Origin: Chitinophaga polysaccharea
GTDB lineage: Bacteria; Bacteroidota; Bacteroidia; Chitinophagales; Chitinophagaceae
NCBI RefSeq assembly: GCF_007829335.1
Contig: NZ_VIWO01000001.1
Location: forward strand, 186,001-250,000
DNA: 64,000 nt
Reading direction: 5' to 3'
How positions within the stretch are numbered: the first letter of the stretch is position 1; the number at the start of each line of letters is the position of its first letter. A program made the position numbers and the translations under genes. A model generated the notes under the pieces. That model ran no database searches and had not been told where the DNA came from. It saw nothing but the letters and a program-made list of their open reading frames with translations. This document shows positions 1-8,634 of this stretch, one piece after another.

Positions 1-1469
1 TGCTCATTCCTTCCGAATTTGCCCGGATGGCTGTTGTACATGGTACCATTGCTACCGTCAGCGACCCGCATGAAATAGCCAATGTAATGGGCGTTGCCGG
101 TGTTACTTATATGCTGGAAAATGGTAAACAGGTACCCTTCCGGTTCAACTTTGGCGCCCCATCCTGTGTGCCGGCCACCACTTTTGAAACCGCCGGCGCC
201 ACCGTTACAGTGGCTGATATCGAAGCCCTGTTGGCAAGACCCGACATCGGGTATCTTACGGAAATGATGAATTTCCCGGGAGTACTGCATAAAGATCCGG
301 AAGTGATGGCTAAAATCGCCGCTGCAAAAAAAGCAGGTAAGCCTGTCGACGGCCATGCACCGGGACTTAGAGGCGATGCCGCCCGCGACTATATTGCCGC
401 AGGCATCAGCACCGACCACGAATGTTTTACTATGGAAGAAGCGTTGGATAAATTAAAGTATGGGATGCACATCCTTATCCGGGAAGGAAGTGCCGCCAAA
501 AATTTTGAGGCATTATACCCTTTACTGAATGACTATGCCGACCATATTATGTTTTGCAGCGATGATAAACACCCTGACAACCTGGAAGAAGGGCATATTA
601 ACCTGCTGGTAAAGAGAGCGCTGGCACATGGTATAGATCTCTTTAAAATACTACGCGCCGCCTGTATCAACCCAGTTGTACATTACAAGCTGGATAACGG
701 CCTGCTGAAGGAAAATGATCCGGCTGATTTTATTGTGGTAGATAACCTGGAAGATTTCAGCATACTGGCCACTTATATCGATGGGGTAAAAGTTGCGGAA
801 AATGGGCATACGCTCATACCCAGCATTGCATCAGCTCCTGTGAATAATTTCATATGTAACCCTGTGAAGCCGGCAGACTTCCGTATACCGGTCAACAACA
901 TCCATGACACTGAAGTAAGTGCCAGGGTGATAGCAGCGCTCGATGGTCAGCTGATTACCAGTTCTCTACAGGAATTACTCCCGGTAGCCGAAGGAAACGT
1001 GCAAAACAGTATACCAAAAGATGTGCTGAAACTGGCCGTAGTAAACCGTTACCGGCAGGCGGCTCCCGCAATGGCATTTATCCATGGATTTGGGCTGCAA
1101 CAGGGCGCCATCGCCTCCTCGGTAGCGCACGACAGTCATAACATCATTGCTGTGGGTACCGACGACGAAAGCCTGGCCGCCGCTATCAACGCGGTAATAG
1201 CTGAGCAAGGGGGTATCAGCGTGGTAAACGGCGGCGACACTGCCGTATTGCCCCTGCCGGTCGCCGGTTTGATGAGTAACCTCGACGGCTATACGGTGGC
1301 GGCACAATACGGTACCCTAGATAAAGCGGCCAAAGCCCTCGGTTCCCGGCTGGCATCGCCCTTCATGACATTGTCCTTTATGGCGTTACTGGTGATTCCT
1401 CATTTGAAACTAAGCGATCTTGGCTTGTTTGATGGGGATAAATTCCAGCTCCTGGAGAAAAACTTCTAA
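1..1469 (+). CDS. ade: adenine deaminase, 5'-truncated by the window edge
   Basis: Adenine deaminase turns adenine into hypoxanthine and ammonia in purine salvage (amidohydrolase superfamily). The frame is already open at base 3 and reads family-like sequence before the ATG at 27, so the true start lies outside the window and roughly the first 60-90 residues are missing. Counting from that ATG, the signatures HGTIATVSDPHE (residue 5), DGHAPG (108), STDHE (128) and CSDDKHP (177) supply the expected metal and substrate ligands. The C-terminal adenine-deaminase domain follows and ends normally. It converges on anmK with only 6 bases between the stops. Confidence 0.93.
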   Translation, partial: LIPSEFARMAVVHGTIATVSDPHEIANVMGVAGVTYMLENGKQVPFRFNFGAPSCVPATTFETAGATVTVADIEALLARPDIGYLTEMMNFPGVLHKDPEVMAKIAAAKKAGKPVDGHAPGLRGDAARDYIAAGISTDHECFTMEEALDKLKYGMHILIREGSAAKNFEALYPLLNDYADHIMFCSDDKHPDNLEEGHINLLVKRALAHGIDLFKILRAACINPVVHYKLDNGLLKENDPADFIVVDNLEDFSILATYIDGVKVAENGHTLIPSIASAPVNNFICNPVKPADFRIPVNNIHDTEVSARVIAALDGQLITSSLQELLPVAEGNVQNSIPKDVLKLAVVNRYRQAAPAMAFIHGFGLQQGAIASSVAHDSHNIIAVGTDDESLAAAINAVIAEQGGISVVNGGDTAVLPLPVAGLMSNLDGYTVAAQYGTLDKAAKALGSRLASPFMTLSFMALLVIPHLKLSDLGLFDGDKFQLLEKNF

Positions 1470-1475
1470 TACTGT

Positions 1476-2567
1476 TTACCGGCTCGTCCAGAGTGCTCCA
1501 TTGATGGAGTCTCTTGATGCGCCGGTGACACCGCTTAAGATATTATCTTCCTGTCTCCAGCGCAAAGTACCTATCAGCGCCATAATCAAGGCTTCTTTAA
1601 AATTAACCGTCAGTGCATCGGGCACTTCTACTGTAATTTCCAGGGGCTCCAGTTGTTGTTGTATCGTGTTTACCAGGAAGGTATTGAATGCCCCGCCGCC
1701 GGTAACGAGCATTTTACCGGGCCCTTCCGGCATATTTTCTTTCAGTGCTTTTACGGCCTGTGCTACCTGTGCTGCAATATGTTCTACATAGGTACGCAGT
1801 TTACCTTGTACAGAAATACGCAAAGGCGCTATCATAGGCAGGATGGTATCGGTACCGAAGTCGTTGGCGAGCGATTTGGGCCATGAAGCAGCGTAATAAG
1901 GCAGGCTGTTCAGCTGATTCAACAACACCACATCTGCAACGCCACCGGCCGCCAGGGCGCCGCCATCGTCGTAAGGTTTATTCAACGCCGCTGCCAGGGA
2001 ATTCAGCACACGGTTGGCTGGGCAAATATCAAATGCTACAAATTGATCTGGCAACTGGGCAGAAACATTGGCAATACCTCCCAGGTTCAGCCAGTATTGG
2101 TATCCAGGCAATAAATATTTTTCACCAATAGGCACAATAGGCGCTCCCTGGCCACCCAATGCCACGTCTACTGCCCGCAAATCGGTAATCACCGGTAAGC
2201 CGGTAACCGCGGTAATAGCCGCTCCATCGCCCAGCTGGGCCGTTGTTTTGGCGGAAGGTATATGAAAAGTGGTATGACCATGTGAGGCAATAAAATGTAC
2301 TTTATGATCCAGCTGGTTCTTTTCTATGAAAGACAGGATACGCTGCCCGGTATAATGTCCATAGGCCGTATGCAACAGCAAGTAGTCCCTGGCGGACAAA
2401 GTGGTGGCCTGGACCAGTTTCTCCACCCATTCCGGCTCGTAAGGCAGGCTCTCGGACGCTTTAATAGCATAAGTCCATTGTCCGCGTATTTCGGTCAATT
2501 CTGCAAAAACTATATCCAGTCCATCTAATGAACTACCAGACATGGTGCCAATCACGTTATATACCAT
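1476..2567 (-). CDS. anmK: anhydro-N-acetylmuramic acid kinase
   Basis: AnmK phosphorylates and opens 1,6-anhydro-MurNAc during cell-wall recycling, giving MurNAc-6-phosphate in the cytoplasm. The 363-residue protein opens with the ATP-binding signature GTMSGSSLDGLD, has the GGIANVS motif mid-protein and VTGGGAFN near the C-terminus, all typical of the family at normal length. A TTG at 2585 would add six residues (LKFFE-type), but the ATG at 2567 places the GTMSGSSLDG loop at the usual distance from the N-terminus, so I chose it. It is a single gene, convergent with adenine deaminase and divergent from the VWA gene. Confidence 0.95.
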   Translation of the reverse strand: MVYNVIGTMSGSSLDGLDIVFAELTEIRGQWTYAIKASESLPYEPEWVEKLVQATTLSARDYLLLHTAYGHYTGQRILSFIEKNQLDHKVHFIASHGHTTFHIPSAKTTAQLGDGAAITAVTGLPVITDLRAVDVALGGQGAPIVPIGEKYLLPGYQYWLNLGGIANVSAQLPDQFVAFDICPANRVLNSLAAALNKPYDDGGALAAGGVADVVLLNQLNSLPYYAASWPKSLANDFGTDTILPMIAPLRISVQGKLRTYVEHIAAQVAQAVKALKENMPEGPGKMLVTGGGAFNTFLVNTIQQQLEPLEITVEVPDALTVNFKEALIMALIGTLRWRQEDNILSGVTGASRDSINGALWTSR

Positions 2568-2667
2568 CTCAAAAAATTTCAGCAAAGGTAGTTTTTAAAT
2601 ATTTTTTTTCCTGATTTATGGAAACGGCCACATGGATGCCATCCTATTAGCAGAAAACAATATCGCC

Positions 2668-4587
2668 ATGAAAAAATATCTTGCTCTGCTATTATTCAAC
2701 TGCCTGGTGGCGTTCGCTGTATCTGCCCAACAGCTGCGCACTATTACCGGTACTGTAAAAGAAAGCGCAGGTAATCAACCTGTAGCGAATGCGGTGGTCC
2801 GGATAAAAAATACAGATGTGATGACAGCCTCTGATACCAAAGGACATTTTAGCCTGAAAGTTCCTGCGGGTACAGTTACGCTGGAAGTCAATGCTACTAA
2901 TTATAAAGTAGTAACACTCACGGTAAACGATAAACAGGCCTCTATCAATGTTACCCTTCATTTGCTACAGCGGGTAGTTAAAGACAGGAGCCGGTATATA
3001 ATGGACGATGTTATGGTGGGTGGCGAGCCATCAGGATCAACATCGCCTCCTGCCCCTACTGTTAAGGCAGTTAGCCCAAAACGCAATATGGTGGCTGCCC
3101 AAAATTATGAGATGATGGTATCAGGCGTAGCCGCCAATAATGGCAGGGTTTCATATGCACCTTCCAGTGCAGAAGATTACAGTCCTATCAACGAAAATAT
3201 CTTCCATGCGGTAACAGACCAGCCGTTGAGCACCTTCAGCATAGACGTGGACAGGGCTTCGTACAGCAATATGCGCCGTTTCCTGAACAATGGCGAAATG
3301 CCACCACCAGATGCGGTAAGAGTAGAAGAAATGATCAATTATTTCGATTATGGCTATAAAGCCCCTGCCGGTAAAGATCCGGTGGCCATTTATACCGACA
3401 TGGCCATTTGTCCCTGGAATACCAGCCATCAGCTGGTGCGCGTGGCGCTGAAAAGCAAACAGGTAGACACCAGAGACCTCCCTCCCACCAACCTGGTATT
3501 CCTGCTGGATGTTTCGGGCTCCATGGATGAAGAAAACAAGCTTCCATTGGTTAAAAAGGCCTTCAGGGTATTGACGGAACAATTACGCCCACAGGACAAA
3601 GTAGCCATTGTGGTATATGCAGGCGCTGCCGGTGTGGTATTACCGCCTACCAGCGGCAACGATAAGCAACATATACTGTCGGCTCTCGATGAACTACAGG
3701 CTGGCGGCTCTACCGCTGGCGGCGCCGGTATACAGCTGGCTTATGACATTGCGGCGAAGCTCCGTAAAGAAAACAGCAATACCCGGGTAATATTGGCTAC
3801 AGACGGCGATTTCAACGTGGGTATTTCCAGTGAAGGAGCATTGACCCGCCTGATAGAAAATGAAAGACAGAAAGGGATCTTCTTATCTGTACTAGGTTTT
3901 GGCATGGGTAACTTAAAAGATAACACCATGGAACTGCTGGCCGACAAAGGCAACGGCAACTACGCCTACATTGATAATTTCGAAGAAGCCCGCAGAACGT
4001 TTGTAACCGAGTTTGGAGGTACCCTGTTTACCGTGGCCAAGGACGTAAAGCTACAGGTAGAGTTCAATCCCAACTTCGTACAGGCCTACCGGTTAGTAGG
4101 TTATGAAAACAGGATATTGCAGAACGAAGATTTTAATAATGATAAGAAAGATGCCGGCGATATGGGCGTGGGGCACACGGTGACCGCATTGTATGAGCTG
4201 AAACCTACCGGTAAGAAAGGGGAAAACGTGAATTGGGTGGATCCGTTGAAATACCAGCAAGGTAAGATAGTAGGTAACCAGAAAGAGGTGTTGACCGTAA
4301 AATTGCGCTACAAGGATCCTGCTGCAGAAAAGAGCCAGTTAATGGAAAAGGTGCTACCTTATGATAACCAAGAAATTGGCGCCGCGCCGGAAGACTTCCG
4401 GATGGCTACTGCCGTAGCAGCTTTCGGCCAGTTGCTGAGGCGGTCTGCCTTTGCAGGTACTGCTACCTACGACCAGGTGCTGTTGTGGGCAGGAACCGCC
4501 CGGGGAGAGGACAAAGAAGGATACCGGGCTGAATTCATACAGCTGGTAAAGAAAGCTAAACTACTGGACAAGGACGAGAAAGAGTAG
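2668..4587 (+). CDS. VWA-domain protein with carboxypeptidase-regulatory-like N-terminus (YfbK/DUF3520 type)
   Basis: Predicted exported protein of 639 residues. A signal peptide (MKKYLALLLFN to VSAQ) is followed by a carboxypeptidase-D-regulatory-like beta domain (about 25-100), a linker, the conserved N-terminal region of YfbK-type proteins (FSIDVDRASYSNMRRFL), and a von Willebrand A domain. The MIDAS motif DVSGS starts near residue 281, and a DUF3520-like C-terminus follows. The ATG at 2668 was preferred to the one at 2632 because it begins the signal peptide directly. The MIDAS suggests metal-dependent ligand binding. The real partner is unknown. It lies just upstream of upp but has no functional link to it. 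Confidence 0.85.
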   Translation: MKKYLALLLFNCLVAFAVSAQQLRTITGTVKESAGNQPVANAVVRIKNTDVMTASDTKGHFSLKVPAGTVTLEVNATNYKVVTLTVNDKQASINVTLHLLQRVVKDRSRYIMDDVMVGGEPSGSTSPPAPTVKAVSPKRNMVAAQNYEMMVSGVAANNGRVSYAPSSAEDYSPINENIFHAVTDQPLSTFSIDVDRASYSNMRRFLNNGEMPPPDAVRVEEMINYFDYGYKAPAGKDPVAIYTDMAICPWNTSHQLVRVALKSKQVDTRDLPPTNLVFLLDVSGSMDEENKLPLVKKAFRVLTEQLRPQDKVAIVVYAGAAGVVLPPTSGNDKQHILSALDELQAGGSTAGGAGIQLAYDIAAKLRKENSNTRVILATDGDFNVGISSEGALTRLIENERQKGIFLSVLGFGMGNLKDNTMELLADKGNGNYAYIDNFEEARRTFVTEFGGTLFTVAKDVKLQVEFNPNFVQAYRLVGYENRILQNEDFNNDKKDAGDMGVGHTVTALYELKPTGKKGENVNWVDPLKYQQGKIVGNQKEVLTVKLRYKDPAAEKSQLMEKVLPYDNQEIGAAPEDFRMATAVAAFGQLLRRSAFAGTATYDQVLLWAGTARGEDKEGYRAEFIQLVKKAKLLDKDEKE

Positions 4588-4629
4588 TTCACTATTTTTC
4601 GGTAATTTGCGGCCTCAAAGGGATTGCTC

Positions 4630-5283
4630 ATGATTATCAATTTAAGTGAAACCAATTCGTTGGTTGGAGAATGGTTAAGCGAGATCAGAAATGTGGAGGT
4701 TCAAACGGACCGCATGCGCTTCCGGCGTAATTTGGAGCGACTGGGGGAAGTGGCGGCCTATGAGATCAGCAAAACGCTGGATTATGAAGACAAAGAGGTG
4801 ACTACCCCCATGGGTATTGCCACTTGTCGCGTACTGAAGGCCCAACCGGTGCTGGCCACTATTTTACGTGCAGGGTTGGCCTTGCACCAGGGATTGCTGC
4901 ACTATTTCGACAAGGCAGATCATGCGTTTATCTCGGCTTACCGCAAACATAACCACGACGGCTCTTTTGATATCAGCCTGGAATATGTCAGTACCCCGTC
5001 GATAGATGGGCAGGTGTTGATTCTTTCAGACCCTATGCTGGCTACCGGCGCCTCCCTGGTAAAAACCATTGAGCACCTGGAAGCCATCGGGAAGCCCAGT
5101 CATATTCACCTGGTAGTGGCCATTGCCTGTACTGTGGGGATAGAGTATGTGCTGCGCAATACCAACGCTAACCTGACCATCTGGGCGGGCGATATTGACG
5201 ATGAACTGACCGCCAAGGGGTATATCGTTCCCGGTCTTGGAGATGCGGGCGACCTGGCCTTCGGAAATAAATTGCAACAATAA
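4630..5283 (+). CDS. upp: uracil phosphoribosyltransferase
   Basis: UPRTase makes UMP from uracil and PRPP in pyrimidine salvage. The 217-residue protein shows the family features RAGLALHQGLL (about 80), the PRPP-binding loop ILSDPMLATGASL (aspartate near 134) and the C-terminal uracil-binding stretch ending GLGDAGDLAFGN. The ATG at 4630 is used. The TTG two codons earlier is an unlikely start. A strong hairpin terminator follows at 5302. Confidence 0.96.
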   Translation: MIINLSETNSLVGEWLSEIRNVEVQTDRMRFRRNLERLGEVAAYEISKTLDYEDKEVTTPMGIATCRVLKAQPVLATILRAGLALHQGLLHYFDKADHAFISAYRKHNHDGSFDISLEYVSTPSIDGQVLILSDPMLATGASLVKTIEHLEAIGKPSHIHLVVAIACTVGIEYVLRNTNANLTIWAGDIDDELTAKGYIVPGLGDAGDLAFGNKLQQ

Positions 5284-5301
5284 TCACCATAAAATCGTTT
5301 T

Positions 5302-5352
5302 GCGAATAGCAGTTTTGTATCTTTAACAGGTACGGCTGCTATTCGCATTTTT
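5302..5352 (+). terminator. intrinsic terminator after upp
   Basis: Perfect 11-bp arms, GCGAATAGCAG at 5302-5312 and CTGCTATTCGC at 5336-5346, with a 23-base loop and a T-rich tail. It sits 18 bases past the upp stop. Confidence 0.75.
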
Positions 5353-5382
5353 ATTTCGGCTGCTTTTTATACATGAATTTAA

Positions 5383-5413
5383 TTTGCGATATGAACTAAT
5401 TAATGTACCTTCA
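5383..5413 (+). promoter_or_regulatory. candidate Bacteroidota promoter for the PorP/SprF gene
   Basis: A -33 TTTG at 5383-5386 is followed by exactly 19 bases and then TACCTTCA at 5406-5413, which matches TAnnTTTG at 6 of 8 positions. The leader to the ATG at 5455 would be about 35 bases. Confidence 0.45.
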
Positions 5414-5454
5414 CCGACATTGCATAACTACCCTATGCTTTAAGCTTTACTACT

Positions 5455-6468
5455 ATGAAAAGAGCTTTACTATTCTTGACCATATTACTTTATTTTAATC
5501 CTTTAAGGGCGCAGGATCCGCACTTTTCGCAATTTTTTGCCTCACCGCTCACGCTTAACCCAGCATTTACCGGTTTATTTTCAGGAGATTACCGCTTATC
5601 CGGCAACTACCGGTCCCAATGGAGCAGCATTGCTTCCCCTTTCATTACCGGGACTGCAGCCATTGATTTCGGGATACTTAAAAACGTGATTTCCTATACA
5701 GATATCTGGGGTGTAGGGCTTCAGGCAATGTACGACAGAAGTGGTGGCGGGGCATTAACATCTACTTATCTTTCGTTCAGCACTGCCTATCATAAAGGCC
5801 TGGATCCGGAAGGTAATCATACGCTCGCCATAGGTTTACAGGGAACGCTGGTGCAAAAAAGGATTGATAATACCAAGTTACAATTTGAGAATCAAATAGA
5901 TAACAACGGGTATAACCCGTCTATCCCCAGCAATGAAACGCTGGTAAATCCAAAAATTTCCTATTTCGATCCCAATGTGGGGATCTTGTACAACGGTTTA
6001 ATCGGGGAATCGTCCAATATTTACCTGGGCGCCTCCTATTATCATATTACCCAACCTACCGAGTCGTTTATGAACCTTACCCAGAACCGGCTCAGCTACC
6101 GCTGGACCGTACATGGCGGGGGCTCTGTACCGGTAAACGGGAAAGACCGCTTCCACACCAGTATCCTGTACATGAAACAAAGCACAGCTACTGAGTTTAC
6201 GTTTGGCGGTGCCTATGGCTTCTCCCTCAGCGAGGTAGATGATCAGCCTACTACGTTTTATATAGGTAGCTGGTACCGTCTTAAAGATGCCGTTATTCCT
6301 TATGTGGGACTAGAATTCAAGGGTTTCCAGCTCGGGCTTACCTACGATACCAACGTTTCTACCCTGAAACCAGCCTCTAATTACAGGGGAGGTTTTGAGA
6401 TTTCACTGATCTATATTCACACCAGGAACGAAAATAATAAGTATAAGACGCTTTGTCCACGCTTCTAA
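5455..6468 (+). CDS. PorP/SprF family type IX secretion outer-membrane protein
   Basis: Predicted outer-membrane beta-barrel of the PorP/SprF family, 337 residues. The signal peptide ends near residue 19 (LRAQ), followed by the family hallmark DPHFSQFFASPLTLNPAFTG and GDYRLSGNYRSQW. Alternating beta strands continue to the C-terminus. In the Bacteroidota, SprF-like proteins assist secretion and surface attachment of type IX substrates with B-type C-terminal domains and are often encoded next to them. Here no such substrate gene is adjacent, so this is a stand-alone copy. PorP proper and SprF cannot be told apart from sequence alone. A 41-bp inverted repeat follows the stop. Confidence 0.88.
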   Translation: MKRALLFLTILLYFNPLRAQDPHFSQFFASPLTLNPAFTGLFSGDYRLSGNYRSQWSSIASPFITGTAAIDFGILKNVISYTDIWGVGLQAMYDRSGGGALTSTYLSFSTAYHKGLDPEGNHTLAIGLQGTLVQKRIDNTKLQFENQIDNNGYNPSIPSNETLVNPKISYFDPNVGILYNGLIGESSNIYLGASYYHITQPTESFMNLTQNRLSYRWTVHGGGSVPVNGKDRFHTSILYMKQSTATEFTFGGAYGFSLSEVDDQPTTFYIGSWYRLKDAVIPYVGLEFKGFQLGLTYDTNVSTLKPASNYRGGFEISLIYIHTRNENNKYKTLCPRF

Positions 6469-6580
6469 AAGCTGAAGGCGCAAAGCAAAAAGCTATTATA
6501 GAGAATGACTGCTGCGATATTGTTAAATATTCGCCAATATCATTCTCTATAATAGCTTTTTGCTTTGCGCCTTCAGCTTT
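6468..6580. terminator. 41-bp perfect inverted repeat, probable bidirectional terminator
   Basis: Arms 6468-6508 and 6540-6580 are exact reverse complements over 41 bases with a 31-base loop. The outer stem carries a T-run when read as RNA (GCTTTTTGCTTTGCG), so it could terminate the PorP transcript. It is far longer than an ordinary terminator and may belong to a dispersed intergenic repeat family, because the word AAAAGCTGAA recurs in the hairpin at 12737. Confidence 0.7.
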
Positions 6581-6596
6581 ATGCTCACATTTAAAA

Positions 6597-6604
6597 TATT
6601 TTTG
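6597..6604 (+). promoter_or_regulatory. candidate -7 element for the EI24-family gene
   Basis: TATTTTTG fits TAnnTTTG. No good TTTG lies 17-23 bases upstream. If used, transcription would start near 6610. That argues for the TTG start at 6661 rather than the one at 6616. Confidence 0.35.
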
Positions 6605-6660
6605 CCTTAGTTTCGTTGCTCTTTCATAAAACATTTAGTTACACTAAAAAAATTCAGGCG

Positions 6661-7425
6661 TTGTTTTCATTCAGAGAAGTACTGTCGGCTGTTCAATCAT
6701 ACGGAAAGGCCCATCAGTTTATCATGCAGCATAAATTATGGAAATGGATACTGATACCGGGCATTATTTACTGTTTGCTTTTTTTTACAGGGTTTTACTT
6801 TGTATGGGGATATTCCGGTGATTTTGTGGAGTACCTGACTAAATTGCTGCATATCACAGAATGGGTACAGGACCTGGAAAGCAGCTGGATTAGTTTTCTT
6901 TTTATCCTCGTGGCTTTTTCTGTGAGGATAGTCTTTGTATTTTGGTATTTCTCTTATTTCAAATACCTGTTTTTGATAGTAGCCTCGCCGGTATTCTCCT
7001 ATTTATCAGAAAAAACAGAGGCCATCCTGGAATATAAAGAGTTCCCATTCAGCTGGTCACAGCTGGGCCAGGATATTATCCGGGGCATTAAGATGTCGTG
7101 CCGTAACATCGTTTACCAAACTGCGGCTATCCTGGTATTGCTGCTGGTATCTTTTATCCCGGTTGTTGGCTGGCTGATACCCATGATCAGTTTTTTTGTA
7201 GAGAGCTATTTTTACGGCTTTGCCATGATGGATTACAGTTGTGAAAGACATCGCTTAAATATGTCGCAAAGCATTGCATTTATACGCCAGCACCGGGGCA
7301 TGGCCATTGGTAATGGCATGGTGTTTTACTTGTTTATGCTGATCCCGGTAGTGGGCTGGATGTTGGCGCCGTCGTACGCTGTAATTGCTGCCACTATTGA
7401 CTTACAAAACAAAAAACTGCGATAA
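6661..7425 (+). CDS. EI24-domain (CysZ-like) inner-membrane protein
   Basis: Predicted polytopic membrane protein of about 254 residues. Hydrophobic segments include WILIPGIIYCLLFFTGFYF, ISFLFILVAFSVRIVFVF, a paired helix near YLFLIVASPVFSYLSEKTE, ILVLLLVSFIPVVGWLIP, and a C-terminal repeat of the VVGWMLAPSYAVIAA type, as in EI24/CysZ proteins. CysZ imports sulfate in proteobacteria. The function in Bacteroidota is not established. No ATG precedes the conserved region (the first is at 6724), so a TTG start at 6661 is proposed (MFSFREVLSAVQSYGKAHQF). The start is uncertain. The next gene begins immediately after the stop (TAAATG), indicating coupling. Confidence 0.75.
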   Translation: MFSFREVLSAVQSYGKAHQFIMQHKLWKWILIPGIIYCLLFFTGFYFVWGYSGDFVEYLTKLLHITEWVQDLESSWISFLFILVAFSVRIVFVFWYFSYFKYLFLIVASPVFSYLSEKTEAILEYKEFPFSWSQLGQDIIRGIKMSCRNIVYQTAAILVLLLVSFIPVVGWLIPMISFFVESYFYGFAMMDYSCERHRLNMSQSIAFIRQHRGMAIGNGMVFYLFMLIPVVGWMLAPSYAVIAATIDLQNKKLR

Positions 7426-8133
7426 ATGAATACTCCAGGCAATGTGTACCTTGTTCCTACCGTGTTAAGTTCTGATGCCTTATTCAGCATCCCGGCCTAT
7501 GTAACAGCTATTGTACAGCGGCTGTCGGTTTTTTATGTAGAAAATGAACGAACTGCCCGACGCTATTTAAAAGCGCTCGACAGGAATATTAATATAGATG
7601 CCCTCCAACTGCTGATCATGAATGAAAATCAGCCACCAGATGTAACTATTGGCCGGAAATTACTGTTGGAGGGGAAAGACATCGGCATATTGAGTGAGGC
7701 CGGATGCCCCGCCATTGCGGATCCCGGGCACCTGGTAGTGCAGATGGCCCACAGCATCGATGCCCGAATCATTCCCATGATCGGTCCCAACTCCATGCTG
7801 CTGGCCCTGATGGCCTCCGGTATGAACGGGCAAAATTTCCAGTTTGTAGGTTACCTGCCTATTAAGGGACCGGAAAGACTTAAAACCATCCGGGAACTGG
7901 AAGCCACCTCCGAACGGAAACAACAAACCCAACTGTTTATTGAAACGCCTTACCGTAATAACCAGCTGCTGAAGGATATAGTGGATAACTGTAAAGACAG
8001 TACCCGCATATGTGTAGCGGCAGATATTACCGCGCCTACAGAATATATCAAGACAAAGACGGTGAAGGAATGGAAAAAACAATTACCAGATCTCCATAAA
8101 AGACCTGCAATATTTCTTATACAGGCGGGCTAG
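7426..8133 (+). CDS. short RsmI-like SAM-dependent methyltransferase (tetrapyrrole methylase fold)
   Basis: A 235-residue protein of the TP-methylase superfamily closest to RsmI, which 2'-O-methylates C1402 of 16S rRNA. It has GNVYLVPTVLS at the N-terminus in place of the canonical GTLYLVATPIGN, then GILSEAGCPAIADPG (about 85), the region PMIGPNSMLLALMASG, and FIETPYRN. It is about 50 residues shorter than canonical RsmI and lacks its C-terminal extension. Bacteroidota commonly carry this shorter form beside a true RsmI, so the exact substrate is unsure. It starts directly at the stop of the EI24 gene and ends in a bidirectional terminator. Confidence 0.8.
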   Translation: MNTPGNVYLVPTVLSSDALFSIPAYVTAIVQRLSVFYVENERTARRYLKALDRNINIDALQLLIMNENQPPDVTIGRKLLLEGKDIGILSEAGCPAIADPGHLVVQMAHSIDARIIPMIGPNSMLLALMASGMNGQNFQFVGYLPIKGPERLKTIRELEATSERKQQTQLFIETPYRNNQLLKDIVDNCKDSTRICVAADITAPTEYIKTKTVKEWKKQLPDLHKRPAIFLIQAG

Positions 8134-8160
8134 GATACAATGCCTTCCTACTTTTCTAAT

Positions 8161-8200
8161 AAAAAATGCTGCAGCTCACTTCATGGCTGCAGCATTTTTT
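8161..8200. terminator. bidirectional terminator
   Basis: Perfect 15-bp arms, 8161-8175 and 8186-8200 (AAAAAATGCTGCAGC and its complement), with a 10-base loop and A/T runs on both sides. It serves the convergent genes at 7426 and 8219. Confidence 0.85.
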
Positions 8201-8218
8201 ATTGGTGATACTTTTATT

Positions 8219-8611
8219 TTAAGGAATCAGGTTCTGAGGTGCCGGGTTGGTGATAGAAATAATGCTATCCACAATAAAAGGGCTGTAACCTCTCCAGGGA
8301 ATAGCGCCCAGATATTCTTTATAGTGCAGCTCTACTACTTTGCCACTGGCAGTCATCAACTGTTGGGCAATACGTTCGCTGGCCACCGAAAACTGGAATT
8401 CGTTAGACTGAATAGTACCAGCCACTTTACCACGATAACCCGACTGAATCAATTTACCTTCATAGGTTTTAAAGATATATCCTTTCTGCACAAAATAATT
8501 AAGCTCGCCTGCCTTTACTCCCTGTCCGAAAACGAAATAGTATTTATAGAAGAATATGCCTCCCAATACCAGTATAATAATAGAAACAACAATAAAGACA
8601 AAACGACCCAT
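8219..8611 (-). CDS. conserved hypothetical membrane-anchored protein
   Basis: A 130-residue protein with one N-terminal transmembrane helix (MGRFVFIVVSIIILVLGGIFFYK) followed by a soluble domain, probably outside the cytoplasm. The domain contains GYIFKTYEGKLIQSG and ELHYKEYLGAIPWRGYSPFIVDSI, a pattern I associate with an uncharacterised Bacteroidota family. No catalytic motif is visible. It lies 23 bases downstream of the M28 peptidase gene on the same strand and probably shares its transcript. Confidence 0.7.
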   Translation of the reverse strand: MGRFVFIVVSIIILVLGGIFFYKYYFVFGQGVKAGELNYFVQKGYIFKTYEGKLIQSGYRGKVAGTIQSNEFQFSVASERIAQQLMTASGKVVELHYKEYLGAIPWRGYSPFIVDSIISITNPAPQNLIP

Positions 8612-8634
8612 AAGTATATTTTAGTAGTGGATAA

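Noticed and set aside
1476..2528. Plus-strand frames across anmK
   Set aside because: Shadows of a confident conserved gene; none resembles a known family.
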